This document shows, in pieces, positions 13,801-25,700 of a DNA stretch of 64,000 nt. The number at the start of each line of letters is the position of its first letter. Within the stretch, counting starts at the first letter, position 1. The notes under the pieces are model-generated. The model did no database searches and was not told the origin of the DNA. It saw nothing but the letters and a program-made list of their open reading frames with translations. The translations under genes and the position numbers were made by a program. The DNA comes from Callipepla californica brunnescens (lineage: Eukaryota > Chordata > Aves > Galliformes > Odontophoridae): NCBI GenBank assembly GCA_023055505.1, contig JALIRH010000049.1, positions 248,001 through 312,000 of the forward strand. Reading direction: 5' to 3'.

Positions 13801-14986
13801 GCGTCTTTCTTCAGCGGCAAAAGCAGCAGGAGCCGCGATTGGTGCGATTGAATCGGAATCCGCGGCTAAGCGCGGTTCGAGCATCAAATTCTCTGCCGCT
13901 TTTTCTCTGCTTCTAAAGGGAGCTATTCCGATGCTCCGGTGACAAGGTTTTCTGGGGAACCCTTAGAAGCGGTGGAATCACACACACCTTTGGGAGAGGA
14001 ACCAGCTTTCCGTACTTAACGTCTCTCCATTGCTTTCATAGTTCTGAAAAACATACCTTTTTGAGAGAGAATGAGAAAGATCCGCCGGTATTGTAAGAAA
14101 ATTGAAATGAATGTGTTAGATTAAGGAAGTAAAACGGATAACAGCACTGGTCAGAGAAAAGAATGAAAACGTGCTCGCAGATGAATGAACGATTCAGACA
14201 TACGTTGCATACAGTAACAGAGCAGAATGAGAATCAAAACTTTCCTTCCCATTAACACTGGGATCCAGCACACATTCACATACAACTCCTGAAACCGAGT
14301 CAATTTCACGTGTAAACCGCGAATTGTTGGAATAGGACCGCTACCGGCTGATTTTTGAAAAGCCGCGATTCAGTGCCCTTTTACCGGCTGACTGGCGTTT
14401 TTCTTCAGCGGCAAGAGCAGCAGTAGTCGCGATTGATGAGATTCGAGCGGAATCCGAGGTTCTGAGCGGTTCGAATATTACAACTCTGCCGGTTTGCTAT
14501 GCTTGTTAAAGAAGGCTTTTGCAACGCTCCGCTGACAGTGTTTTTGGGGAACACTTCGAAGATGTGGAATCAAATATACATTTGATAGAAGAAACAGCTT
14601 GACGTACTTAACGCTTCTATTTCACTTCCTCAGCTCTGAATATCATACCGTTGCAAATGACAATCTGAGTTGTCCGTTTGTTTGGCAAGAAAAACTTGTG
14701 TGACTAGAGGTGCTAAAAAAGGTAACAAGACTGCTCAGAGAAAAGAATGAAAACTTGCTCGCAGATGAATGAATGATGCAGGCATACGTTGCATTCAGTA
14801 GCAGTGCAGAATGAGAATCAAAACTTTCCCTCTCACTAACACTGGGATCAGGCATCCATTCACTTACAACTCCTGAAACCGAGTCACTTTCACGTGTAAA
14901 CCGCGATTTGTTGGAGTAGGAACGATACCGGCTGATTATTGAAAAGCCGCGATTCAGTGCACTTTTACCGGCTGACTGGCGTCTTT
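10851..14986 (+). repeat. Satellite higher-order repeat, copy 2 (seven monomers)
   Basis: This is the second, nearly identical copy of the seven-monomer unit. Examples of equivalent positions are 7532-7768 with 11668-11904, 8569-8778 with 12705-12914, and 10507-10929 with 14643-15065, all offset by 4136. After about 15010 the sequence no longer follows the pattern closely, so a third copy is not completed. Monomers at 14987-16960 are more diverged. Confidence 0.88.
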
Positions 14987-16960
14987 CTTCAGCGGCAAAA
15001 GCAGCAGGAGCCGCGATTGATGCGAGTGAATCGGAATCCGCGGCTAAGCGCGGTTCGAGCATCAAACTCTCGGCCGCTTTGCACTGCTTCTTAAATAGGG
15101 CTATTCCGATGCTCCGGTGACAAGGTTTTCTGGGGAACCCTTAGAAGCGGTGGAATCACACACACCTTTGGGAGAGGTATTATCTTTCCGTACTTAACGC
15201 CTCTCCATTGCTTCCATAGTTCTGAAAAACATACCTTTTTGAGAGAGAATGAGAAAGATCCGCGGGTATTGTAAGAAAATTGAAGTGAATGTGTTAGATT
15301 GAGGAAGTAAAAAGGATAACAGCACTGGTCAGAGAAAAGAATGAAAGCGTGCTCGCAGATGAATGAACGATGCAGACATACGTTGCATTCAGTAGCAGAG
15401 CAGAATGAGAATCAAAACTTTCCTTCCCAGTAACAATGGGATCCAGCATACATTCACTTCCAACTCCTGAAACCGAGTCACTTTCACATGTAAAACGCGA
15501 ATTGTTGGAATAGGACCGCTACCGGCTGATTATTGAAAAGCCGCGATTCAGTGCACTGCTGCTGCCGCCTGACTGGCGTCTTTCTTCAGCGGCAAAAGCA
15601 GCAGGAGCCGCGATTGATGCGATCCGAGCCTGAGACGCGGTTTTTCGCGGTTCGAACATTAACACGCTGCCGTTTTGCTATGTTTGTTAAAAGTGGCTTT
15701 GGCAACGCTCCGCTGACAGTGTTTTTGGGGAACACTTAGAAGAGGTGGAATCAAACATACATTTGGTAGAAGAAAAAGTTTAACGTACTTAACGCTACTA
15801 TTTGACTTTTTAGCTCTGAATACCATACCGTTCCAAAAGAAAAAGGGAATGAATTGTTTGTTTGGCAAGAAAAACTTGTGTGACGATATTAACTAGTGGT
15901 AATAATAAGGTAACAAGACTGCTCAGAGAAAAGAATGAAAACTTGCTCGCAGATGAATGAATGATGCAGGCATACGTTGCATTCAGTAGCAGTGCAGAAT
16001 GAGAATCAAAACTTTCCCTCTCACTAACACTGGGATCAGGCATCCATTCACTTACAACTCCTGAAACCGAGTCACTTTCACGTGTAAACCGCGATTTGTT
16101 AGAGTAGGAACGCTACCGGCTGATTATTGAAAAGCCGCGATTCACTGCACTTTTACCGGCTCACTGGCGTCTTTCTTCAGCGGCAAAAGCAGCAGGAGCC
16201 GCGATTGATGCGAGTGAATCAGAATCCGCGGCTAAGCGCGGTTCGAGCATCAAACTCTCGGCCGCTTTGCACTGCTTCTTAAATGGGGCTATTCCGATGC
16301 TCCGGTGACAAGGTTTTATGGGGAACATTTAGAAGCTGTAGAATCACACATACCATTGGGAGAATTAAATTTTCGTACTTAACTCCTCTCCATTGCTTCC
16401 ATAGTTCTGAAAAACATACCTTTTTGAGAGAAAATGAGAACGATCCACGTGTATTGTAAGAAAATTGAAGTGAATGTGGTAGATTGTGGAAGTAAAAACG
16501 ATACCAACACTGGTAGGAGAAAAGAATGAAAACGTGCTCGCAGATGAATGAATGATGCAGACTTACGTTGCATTCAGTAGCAGAGCAGAATGAGAATCAA
16601 AACTTACCCTCCCATTAATATTAGGATTCAGCTGACATTCACTTACAACTCCTGAAACGGAGTCACTTTCACATGGAAACCGCGATTTGCTTGATTAGGA
16701 CCTCTGCCGGCTGATTCTTGAAGCCGCTATTCATTGCACGGCACCTTGATGACGCTTGTCTTTCTTCAGCGGCAAAAGCCGCAGGAGCCGCGATTGATGC
16801 CATAGAATCGGAATTCGCAGATCAGCGCCATTCGAACAGAAAGCTCGCTGCTGGTGTGATCTACTTGGTAAAGGGGGCTTTTGCGGTGCTCTGATTATAC
16901 GGTTTCTTGCTGAACATTTCGAAGCAGTGGAATCACACCTGATTTGTCTAGAGGAGAAAT

Positions 16961-17409
16961 GACACCTAAGACTATTGCTAACCCGAAACCTAATCCAAGC
17001 TCCAACCTTTACCCTATCCACAATCTTTGCCCTAACTCACAACCTAACCCTCAACCTCAACCTAACCAGAACCCTAAGCCTTACTTGAAATGCTAAACCT
17101 AACCCTAAACCTAACCTCAAACCTAGCACTAACCCTACTCCCAACCAAAACCACAACTCTAATCCTAAACCTAAAGCTAACTCTAAATCTAAAGCTAAGC
17201 CTAATACTTACCCTTTACCCAAATCGTCTCCATAAGAATCACTGTAGCTATTACCCGAATCCTAACTCTACCTTCAAGTTATCCCTAACTCTGATCCTAA
17301 ACCAAAACCCAAATTGAAGCCCAACCCTAAAACTTGAACAAAGCATCAGATTACCACAACCCTCACCTAAAAGGAAACCAAAACCAAAACCTAGCCCTAA
17401 AACTAACCC
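16961..17409 (+). repeat. Degenerate CCCTAA DNA (C-arm) between satellite and macrosatellite
   Basis: The strand sense changes here from the satellite to CCCTAA-type repeats on the + strand. The landmark AAAGCATCAGATTACCACA (about 17339) is the reverse complement of the G-arm landmark. The segment is continuous with unit 1 of the array, in which CTAACCCCAAACCCAATCC reads through at 17403-17421 without the junction found in later units. Confidence 0.85.
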
Positions 17410-20400
17410 CAAACCCAATCCAAACCCCAAACCTACTCCTATTCCTAAACCTTATCTTAACCCTAAACCAAACCCAAACCCAAGGCCCTCCCCTTCTCTC
17501 AGCCTAACACTCAAACTAACCTAAACCCGAAACTAACCCTACATTGATCCTAATCTTATCCATATTCTAAGGCCTAACCCTACTCTGACCAGAAAGCTCA
17601 TGTTGTCTAAAATCTACCCCTTACCTAAAACCTAAATCGACAAAAAAACCTAACCCGAAACCTCAACCTAACTCTTCTCCTAACTAGAACACCAGCACTT
17701 CACCTTACCCTAACTGGAAACCTAGGACTAAATCCTTACCTTGTCCAGAACCCTATTCCTAACCCAAACCAGAATTCTAACCTCTACCCTAACCAAAACC
17801 CTTCCCCTAAACCTAAACCTAATGCTACCCTCAACCAAACCCTAGCCCTAAATCCTACCCTAAAACCAACACCACGTTTAAGCTCAAACCTCAAGCCTCA
17901 AAGAAAGCATCAGATTACCGCAGATCTCACCTAACACTAACCCCAATCCAATCCCTACTACTAACCCCAAACCCAATCCAAACACCAAAACTATTCCTAT
18001 TCCTAAACCTAACACTAAGCCAGAACCAAACCCAAGGCCTACCCCTTCTCTCAGCCTGACACTCAAACTAACCTAGACCTGAACGCAACGCTAAATCAAA
18101 TACTAAAACTCACCCTTAGCCAAGGCCCTTTTAGGACCCTTCCCTGGTCCTAAAACTAAAGAGAACCCTACCCCTTCCACTAAACCTTCATCTACATCCC
18201 TAACCCTTACCCTAAACCTAAATCTACACCAAAACCTAACCCTAACCCTAACATGTCTTCTAACTGTAAAACTAACGCTTCACCTAACCCGAACTGAAAC
18301 CCCAGGACTAAACCTTACCTAACACCTAGCTATATTCCTAACCCTATCCTGAAACCTAACGTTAACCCTAACCCTAAAAACAACTTGGAACCAAACCCTA
18401 ACCCTAACCTAACCCTTATCAGAACCCTAAATCTAATCCTAACCGTTACCTCAATTGAACTCCAATTCTTCCTGAAATCTAAATGGGACCTTAAAACCAA
18501 CCCCAGATGGAAGCCCAACCCTAAACCTAACACAAAGCATTAGATTACCACAGCCATCACCTAACTCTAACCCCAGCCTTAACGCTAATACTATCCCAAA
18601 CACTATTCCAATTCCTAAACCCAACACAAACCCAAAAACACAAAGCCTACAATTCTCACAGCCTAACACTGAAAGGAAACCTAAATCTTACCCTAACTCT
18701 AAAACTAATCCCAAGCATGACCACAATTTAAACTCTAAATCTACCTTCAAACTAAAGCTGACCCTAACACCAACCTCAAGTAAAAGCCCAACCCTAAGCC
18801 TAACACAAAGCATTAGATTACCACAACGCTCACCTAACTTCTAACCCCCACCCTAACACTAATACTAAAGCAATCAGATTCCAAATACTAACCCAATTCC
18901 TATTCTGAAACCCAAAACTATTCCAAAAACAAACCCAAGGCCTAACCTTTCCCTCACCCTAACAATCAAAGAAAACCTATTCCTAAACCTAATCCTAAAT
19001 CTAGTCCTAACCCTAACCCTCACCCTTAATCTAACCCCAACCCCCACCCAGAAGCTAACACTTAGCATTGTACAATACCTAAACGTACCCCTAATCCTTA
19101 TCACTAAACCTAAAAGGAACCTGAAACATAGTGCTAAATCCGAACCCTAACCCTGAAGACTAACGCTAACAATGAACCAATTCCTATACCTTTTCCTTCC
19201 TCCAAATTGATTCCTAGCACTAACCCTAACCCTACATTAACCCTATCCTAACCCTAACCCTAACCCTAGCCCTAAACTACATTAACCCTAACCCTAACCC
19301 TAACCCTAACCCTAAACCTAAACCTAAACCTAACCCTAACCCTAACCCTAATTCCTAACCCTTACCTTAACTGTATCACAATCCCTATCCTAATTCTTAC
19401 CCTAACCCTAACCCTTACCTAACCCTAACCCTAACCCTAACCCTAACCCTAACCCTAACCCTATCCTAACCCTAACCCTAACCCTAGCCCTAAACTACAT
19501 TAACCCTAACCCTAACCCTAACCCTAACCCTAGCCCTAACCTAACTCTAACCCTAACCCTAACCCTAAACCTAATGCTAACCCTTACCCTACCCTAACCC
19601 TAACCCTACCATACCCTAACCCTAACCTACCCTAACACTAACCCTAACCCTAACCCTAAACCTAAACCTAAACCTAAACCTAACCCTAACCCTAACCCTA
19701 ATTCCTAACCCTTACCTTAACTGTATCACAATCCCTATCATAATTCTTACCCTAACCCTAACCCTAACTCTAACCTTAACCCTAACCCTAACCCTAACCT
19801 AACCCTAACCCTAATCCTAACCCTAACCCTAACTCTAATTCCTAACCCTTACCTTAACTGTATCACAATCCCTATCCTAATTCTTACCCTAACCCTAATC
19901 CTAACCCTAACCCTAACCTCAACCCTAACCCTAACACTAACCCTAACCCTAATTTTACCCTAACCCTAAGCATACCCTAACCCTAACCCTAACCCTAACC
20001 CTAACCCTAACCCCAACCCTAACCTAACCCTAACCCTAACCCCAACCCTAACCCTAACCCTACCCTAACCCTACCCTAACCCTAACCCTAACCCTAACCC
20101 TAACCCTAACCCTAACCCTAACCCTAACCCTAACAATAAATTTAACCTTAACCCTAACCCTAACCCTAACCCTAGCCTAACCCTAACCCTAACCCTAACC
20201 CTAACCCTAACCCTAACCCTACCCTAACACTAACCCTAACCCTAACCCTACTTTACCCTAACCCTAATCCTAACACTAACTCTAACTTTATTCCTTACCC
20301 TAACACTAATCCAATCCCGAACCCTAACCCTAATCCTAGCCCTAACTCTAACTTTATTCGTAACCCTACCCCTAATCCAAACAATAACCCTTACCCTAAT

Positions 20401-22719
20401 CAAACCCTATCCCTATTCCTAACCCTTACCCTAACCGTATCACAATCCCTATCCTAACTCTTACCATAACCCAAACCCTAACCTAACCCTAACCCTATCC
20501 CTAACCCCTACCCTAACCCTAACCCTACCCTAACCTTAACTCTACCCTAACCGTATCCCTACCCTAACCCTAACCCTAATCCTAGCCCTTACTCTAACTT
20601 TATTCCTAACCCTACCCCTGATCCAAACACTAACCCTAATCTTAATGTTACCCTAACCCTATTCCTAACCCTTACCCTAACTGTATCCCATTCCCTATCC
20701 TAACTCTTACCATAACCCTAACCCTGATGCTAATGCTAACCCTAACCCTGAATCTAACCCTTACCCTAACCCTATCCCTTACCCAGAAGCTAACACTTAG
20801 CGTTGTACAATACCTAACCGTACCCTAACCCTATCCCTAAACCTAAAAGGAACCCAAACTCTAACCCTAAATCTGTCCCTGAGCCTAACCTTCAACCTTA
20901 CCCTAACCTTAACCCTAACCCTGTTCCATTCTCTAAACATATCTGTAAGCATTACCTTCATCCTAACTCGAACTCTACCCTAACCCTATCCCTTTGACCC
21001 CAACACAAAACCCAGATTGAGCCTGACCCTAACCTAGGTAGCATCAAGTGTATGTAGGGTGAATTTGAGTTTTAGGGTCAAAGTTAAATTGTTAGTTTTA
21101 GGGTTAGGGTGAAGGATTGCTTTAGTTCTAGTATTAGGGTGTTTGGGGTTAGGGTTAGGGTAAGGATTTTGGAGTGGATTAGGTTTAGGGTCAGGTTTGG
21201 GGGAGTTTTGGGGTTAGGGTTAGATTTAGGATTAGGGTTAGCAAAAAAGGTGTTTTAGTTTTAGTTTAGGTTAGTGCTAGGATTAGGTTGAGTGTTCTTG
21301 TGAAGTTTAGGTTTAGGGTTAGGTTTAGGTTTAGATTGAGGTTTAGGGTAAGGAGTAGGGTTAATTTGACTTTTAGGGTCAGAGTAGAGTTAAGTCGTGT
21401 TAGGGTTAAGGTTAAGAACAGGATTCAGATTCCAATTAGGTTTTGGGTTCCTACTAGGGATAGGCCTCAAATTAGTGTTAAGGTTAGGGTTAGGGTTAGG
21501 TATAGGGAAAGGGTTAGTGTTAAGGCCAGGGCAAGTGTATGGTTTAGGGTAAAGATTGGATTTAGGGTTAGGTTTAGATGTAGGTTTGGTTTGATCGTTA
21601 GGGTGTGAGAAGGCACCGGCCTTGGATTTCATTTGGAGATTGGGTAAGGTTTAGGAATAGGAATAACATTGGTGTTTAAAAGATGATTAGTGTTAGTATT
21701 AGGGAGAGGGTTACGGTTAGAGTTTAGTTAGGGTTGTTAGTTTTAGAGTGAGGGATAGGGGTATGGTTTGGTCTAGTACTTGGGTTAGGGTTTGGGATAG
21801 TCATAGCATTAGTGTTAGGGTTAGGGTTCCGTTAGGGTTGTGGTAATCTGATGCTAGGTGTCGGGATTAGGGTTGTGCTTAAATGTGGGTTTGGCTTGAG
21901 GGTCAGAGTTAGGGTTAGGGTAGAGTTAGAATTAGGGTAAGAGTTAGGATTAGGTTTAGGATTAGGATAAAGATTAGGTTAGGATTAGTGTTGGCTTTAG
22001 GGTTGTGTCTGGGAGAAGGGTTAGTGTTAGGGATAGACTTAGGGTAAGAGTAAGTGTTAGGAATAGGCATAGGTTTTGGGAAAGTTTCAGAGTTTGGACT
22101 GGATTTATGATTAGGGTTAGGGACAAAGATTTTTTGAGATTTATGATTAGATTTAGGGAGAAAAGTAGGCTGACTTGTGGTGTTAGCAGTAGGTTTAGGT
22201 TTAGGTTTAGGTTTAGGATTCCATTTGTATTTATTGATCGAGGTTGGGTTAGTTGGAGTGTAAAGGTCAGAGTAGGGTTAGGCCTTGGGATAGGGTTAAG
22301 GTTTGGAATAGGATTAGGATTCAAATGATGTTACGGGTTGGTGTTAGGGTTAGGGAAAGGTTAGGATCAGGGTTGAGGTCAGGGTTAGGTATAGGAAAAG
22401 GGTTAGTGTTAGGGCTAGGGCAATTGGAAGGGTTAGGCTTAGGCTTAGATATTAGGGTTAGGTTTAGGCGGAGGTTTGGTTCGAGTGTCAGGGTGAGAGA
22501 AGGGGTAGGCCTGGGGTTTGGTTTTGGGTTACATCATACAAATCATCCCATACATTAGCTGGGGTGGGAGGTGCAAGGAACAGCCAGCAAAGTGCTGAGT
22601 TCATTCCAATCAGAGGACCTGAAGATCGGGTAGCTACTATCAAACCGTTTGTGTTGCCAATTCCGATGATATTTATGGGGCCCTGATGTTATGGTTCAGT
22701 GGGGAGTCACTATCAAGTC
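17410..22719 (+). repeat. Telomere-derived macrosatellite, unit 1 (5310 bp)
   Basis: Order within the unit: C-arm (degenerate CCCTAA with landmarks AAAGCATCAGATTACC near 17906, AAAGCATTAGATTACC near 18533 and 18806), a simple CCCTAA core (about 19190-20800, with near-perfect runs such as 20076-20133), an AACCTAGGTAG strand switch at 21031-21041, a G-arm of degenerate TTAGGG (to about 22530), and 189 bp of retroviral protease. Unit 1 is the longest, with an extra ~225 bp of core sequence around 19310-19560. Its left edge lacks the protease-to-C-arm junction, as expected for the founder or first copy. Confidence 0.92.
22531..22719 (+). pseudogene. ERV-B protease C-terminal fragment in unit 1
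   Basis: About 189 bp of non-telomeric sequence. It translates as the C-terminal part of a retroviral aspartic protease of the alpha/beta type, with a glycine-rich flap-like LAGVGG segment, then IKPFVLPIP, then GPDVMVQWGV. The conserved region would normally read G-R-D. A single-base frameshift lies at the ATGGGGCCC run. The same sequence is continuous with pol in ERV-B at 42786-42974, which is why it can be identified. It is cut off on the left by G-arm and on the right by C-arm repeats. Confidence 0.8.
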
Positions 22720-25700
22720 CAAACCCAATCCAAACCCCAAACCTACTCCTATTCCTAAACCTTATCTTAACCCTAAACCAAACCCAAACCCAAGGCCCTC
22801 CCCTTCTCTCAGCCTAACACTCAAACTAACCTAAACCCGAAACTAACCCTACATTTATCCTAATCTTATCCATATTCTAAGGCCTAACCCTACTCTGACC
22901 AGAAAGCTCATGTTGTCTAAAATCTACCCCTTACCTAAAACCTAAATCGACAAAAAAACCTAACCCGAAACCTCAACCTAACTCTTCTCCTAACTAGAAC
23001 ACCAGCACTTCACCTTACCCTAACTGGAAACCTAGGACTAAATCCTTACCTTGTCCAGAACCCTATTCCTAACCCAAACCAGAATTCTAACCTCTACCCT
23101 AACCAAAACCCTTCCCCTAAACCTAAACCTAATGCTACCCTCAACCAAACCCTAGCCCTAAATCCTACCCTAAAACCAACACCACGTTTAAGCTCAAACC
23201 TCAAGCCTCAAAGAAAGCATCAGATTACCGCAGATCTCACCTAACACTAACCCCAATCCAATCCCTACTACTAACCCCAAACCCAATCCAAACACCAAAA
23301 CTATTCCTATTCCTAAACCTAACACTAAGCCAGAACCAAACCCAAGGCCTACCCCTTCTCTCAGCCTGACACTCAAACTAACCTAGATCTGAACGCAACG
23401 CTAAATCAAATACTAAAACTCACCCTTAGCCAAGGCCCTTTTAGGACCCTTCCCTGGTCCTAAAACTAAAGAGAACCCTACCCCTTCCACTAAACCTTCA
23501 TCTACATCCCTAACCCTTACCCTAAACCTAAATCTACACCAAAACCTAACCCTAACCCTAACATGTCTTCTAACTGTAAAACTAACGCTTCACCTAACCC
23601 GAACTGAAACCCCAGGACTAAACCTTACCTAACACCTAGCTATATTCCTAACCCTATCCTGAAACCTAACGTTAACCCTAACCCTAAAAACAACTTGGAA
23701 CCAAACCCTAACCCTAACCTAACCCTTATCAGAACCCTAAATCTAATCCTAACCGTTACCTCAATTGAACTCCAATTCTTCCTGAAATCTAAATGGGACC
23801 TTAAAACCAACCCCAGATGGAAGCCCAACCCTAAACCTAACACAAAGCATTAGATTACCACAGCCATCACCTAACTCTAACCCCAGCCTTAACGCTAATA
23901 CTATCCCAAACACTGTTCCAATTCCTAAACCCAACACAAACCCAAAAACACAAAGCCTACAATTCTCACAGCCTAACACTGAAAGGAAACCTAAATCTTA
24001 CCCTAACTCTAAAACTAATCCCAAGCATGACCACAATTTAAACTCTAAATCTACCTTCAAACTAAAGCTGACCCTAACACCAACCTCAAGTAAAAGCCCA
24101 ACCCTAAGCCTAACACAAAGCATTAGATTACCACAACGCTCACCTAACTTCTAACCCCCACCCTAACACTAATACTAAAGCAATCAGATTCCAAATACTA
24201 ACCCAATTCCTATTCTGAAACCCAAAACTATTCCAAAAACAAACCCAAGGCCTAACCTTTCTCTCACCCTAACAATCAAAGAAAACCTATTCCTAAACCT
24301 AATCCTAAATCTAGTCCTAACCCTAACCCTCACCCTTAATCTAACCCCAACCCCCACCCAGAAGCTAACACTTAGCATTGTACAATACCTAAACGTACCC
24401 CTAATCCTTATCACTAAACCTAAAAGGAACCTGAAACATAGTGCTAAATCCGAACCCTAACCCTGAAGACTAACGCTAACAATGAACCAATTCCTATACC
24501 TTTTCCTTCCTCCAAATTGATTCCTAGCACTAACCCTAACCCTACATTAACCCTATCCTAACCCTAACCCTAACCCTAGCCCTAAACTACATTAACCCTA
24601 ACCCTAACCCTAACCCTAACCCTAGCCCTAACCTAACTCTAACCCTAACCCTAACCCTAAACCTAATGCTAACCCTTACCCTACCCTAACCCTAACCCTA
24701 CCATACCCTAACCCTAACCTACCCTAACACTAACCCTAACCCTAACCCTAAACCTAAACCTAAACCTAAACCTAACCCTAACCCTAACCCTAATTCCTAA
24801 CCCTTACCTTAACTGTATCACAATCCCTATCATAATTCTTACCCTAACCCTAACCCTTACCTAACCCTAACCTTAACCCTAACCCTAACCCTAACCTAAC
24901 CCTAACCCTAATACTAACCCTAACCCTAACTCTAATTCCTAACCCTTACCTTAACTGTATCACAATCCCTATCCTAATTCTTACCCTAACCCTAATCCTA
25001 ACCCTAACCCTAACCTCAACCCTAACCCTAACACTAACCCTAACCCTAATTTTACCCTAACCCTAAGCATACCCTAACCCTAACCCTAACCCTAACCCTA
25101 ACCCTAACCCCAACCCTAACCTAACCCTAACCCTAACCCCAACCCTAACCCTAACCCTACCCTAACCCTACCCTAACCCTAACCCTAACCCTAACCCTAA
25201 CCCTAACCCTAACACTAACAATAAATTTAACCTTAACCCTAACCCTAACCCTAACCCTAGCCTAACCCTAACCCTAACCCTAACCCTAACCCTAACCCTA
25301 ACCCTACCCTAACACTAACCCTAACCCTAACCCTACTTTACCCTAACCCTAATCCTAACACTAACTCTAACTTTATTCCTTACCCTAACACTAATCCAAT
25401 CCCGAACCCTAACCCTAATCCTAGCCCTAACTCTAACTTTATTCGTAACCCTACCCCTAATCCAAACAATAACCCTTACCCTAATCAAACCCTATCCCTA
25501 TTCCTAACCCTTACCCTAACCGTATCACAATCCCTATCCTAACTCTTACCATAACCCAAACCCTAACCTAACCCTAACCCTATCCCTAACCCCTACCCTA
25601 ACCCTAACCCTACCCTAACCTTAACTCTACCCTAACCGTATCCCTACCCTAACCCTAACCCTAATCCTAGCCCTTACTCTAACTTTATTCCTAAACCTAC

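Larger units (their letters stand above)
4867..16960 (+). repeat. Tandem satellite, ~591-bp monomer, about 20 copies
   Basis: The landmark CTTCAGCGGCAAAAGC recurs at about 4944, 5534, 6125, 6714, 7308, 7899, 8493, 9086 and so on to about 16764, a spacing of 585-595 bp. A monomer contains a GC-rich head (CCGCG, ACCGGCTGA twice, and a CCGCGG...GCGCGG segment) and an AT-richer body (ACATACGTTGCAT, GAATGAAAACGTGCTCG). Two broad monomer types are visible. One carries CTCGGCCGC after the head; the other carries CTGCCGGTTTGCT. A variant of the second type has CACGTCTTTCAACTGACTGG. Monomers in the first and last positions are the most diverged, as expected for array edges. I do not recognise the family. 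Small reading frames on either strand recur because the monomer recurs and show no coding signature. Confidence 0.95.

Noticed and set aside
5390..16573. Small frames of 60-140 residues repeated along the 591-bp satellite on both strands
   Set aside because: Each is a fixed part of the satellite monomer, broken in sister monomers by ordinary substitutions. No protein family is recognised.
4867..16960. CRISPR-like or CENP-B-box-bearing array
   Set aside because: There are no short direct repeats with unique spacers, and I could not find a sequence matching the CENP-B box consensus in the monomer.
20076..20133. True chromosome end (functional telomere)
   Set aside because: Perfect CCCTAA runs are short (tens of bases), lie inside degenerate sequence and recur in each unit, so these are interstitial telomere-like repeats.
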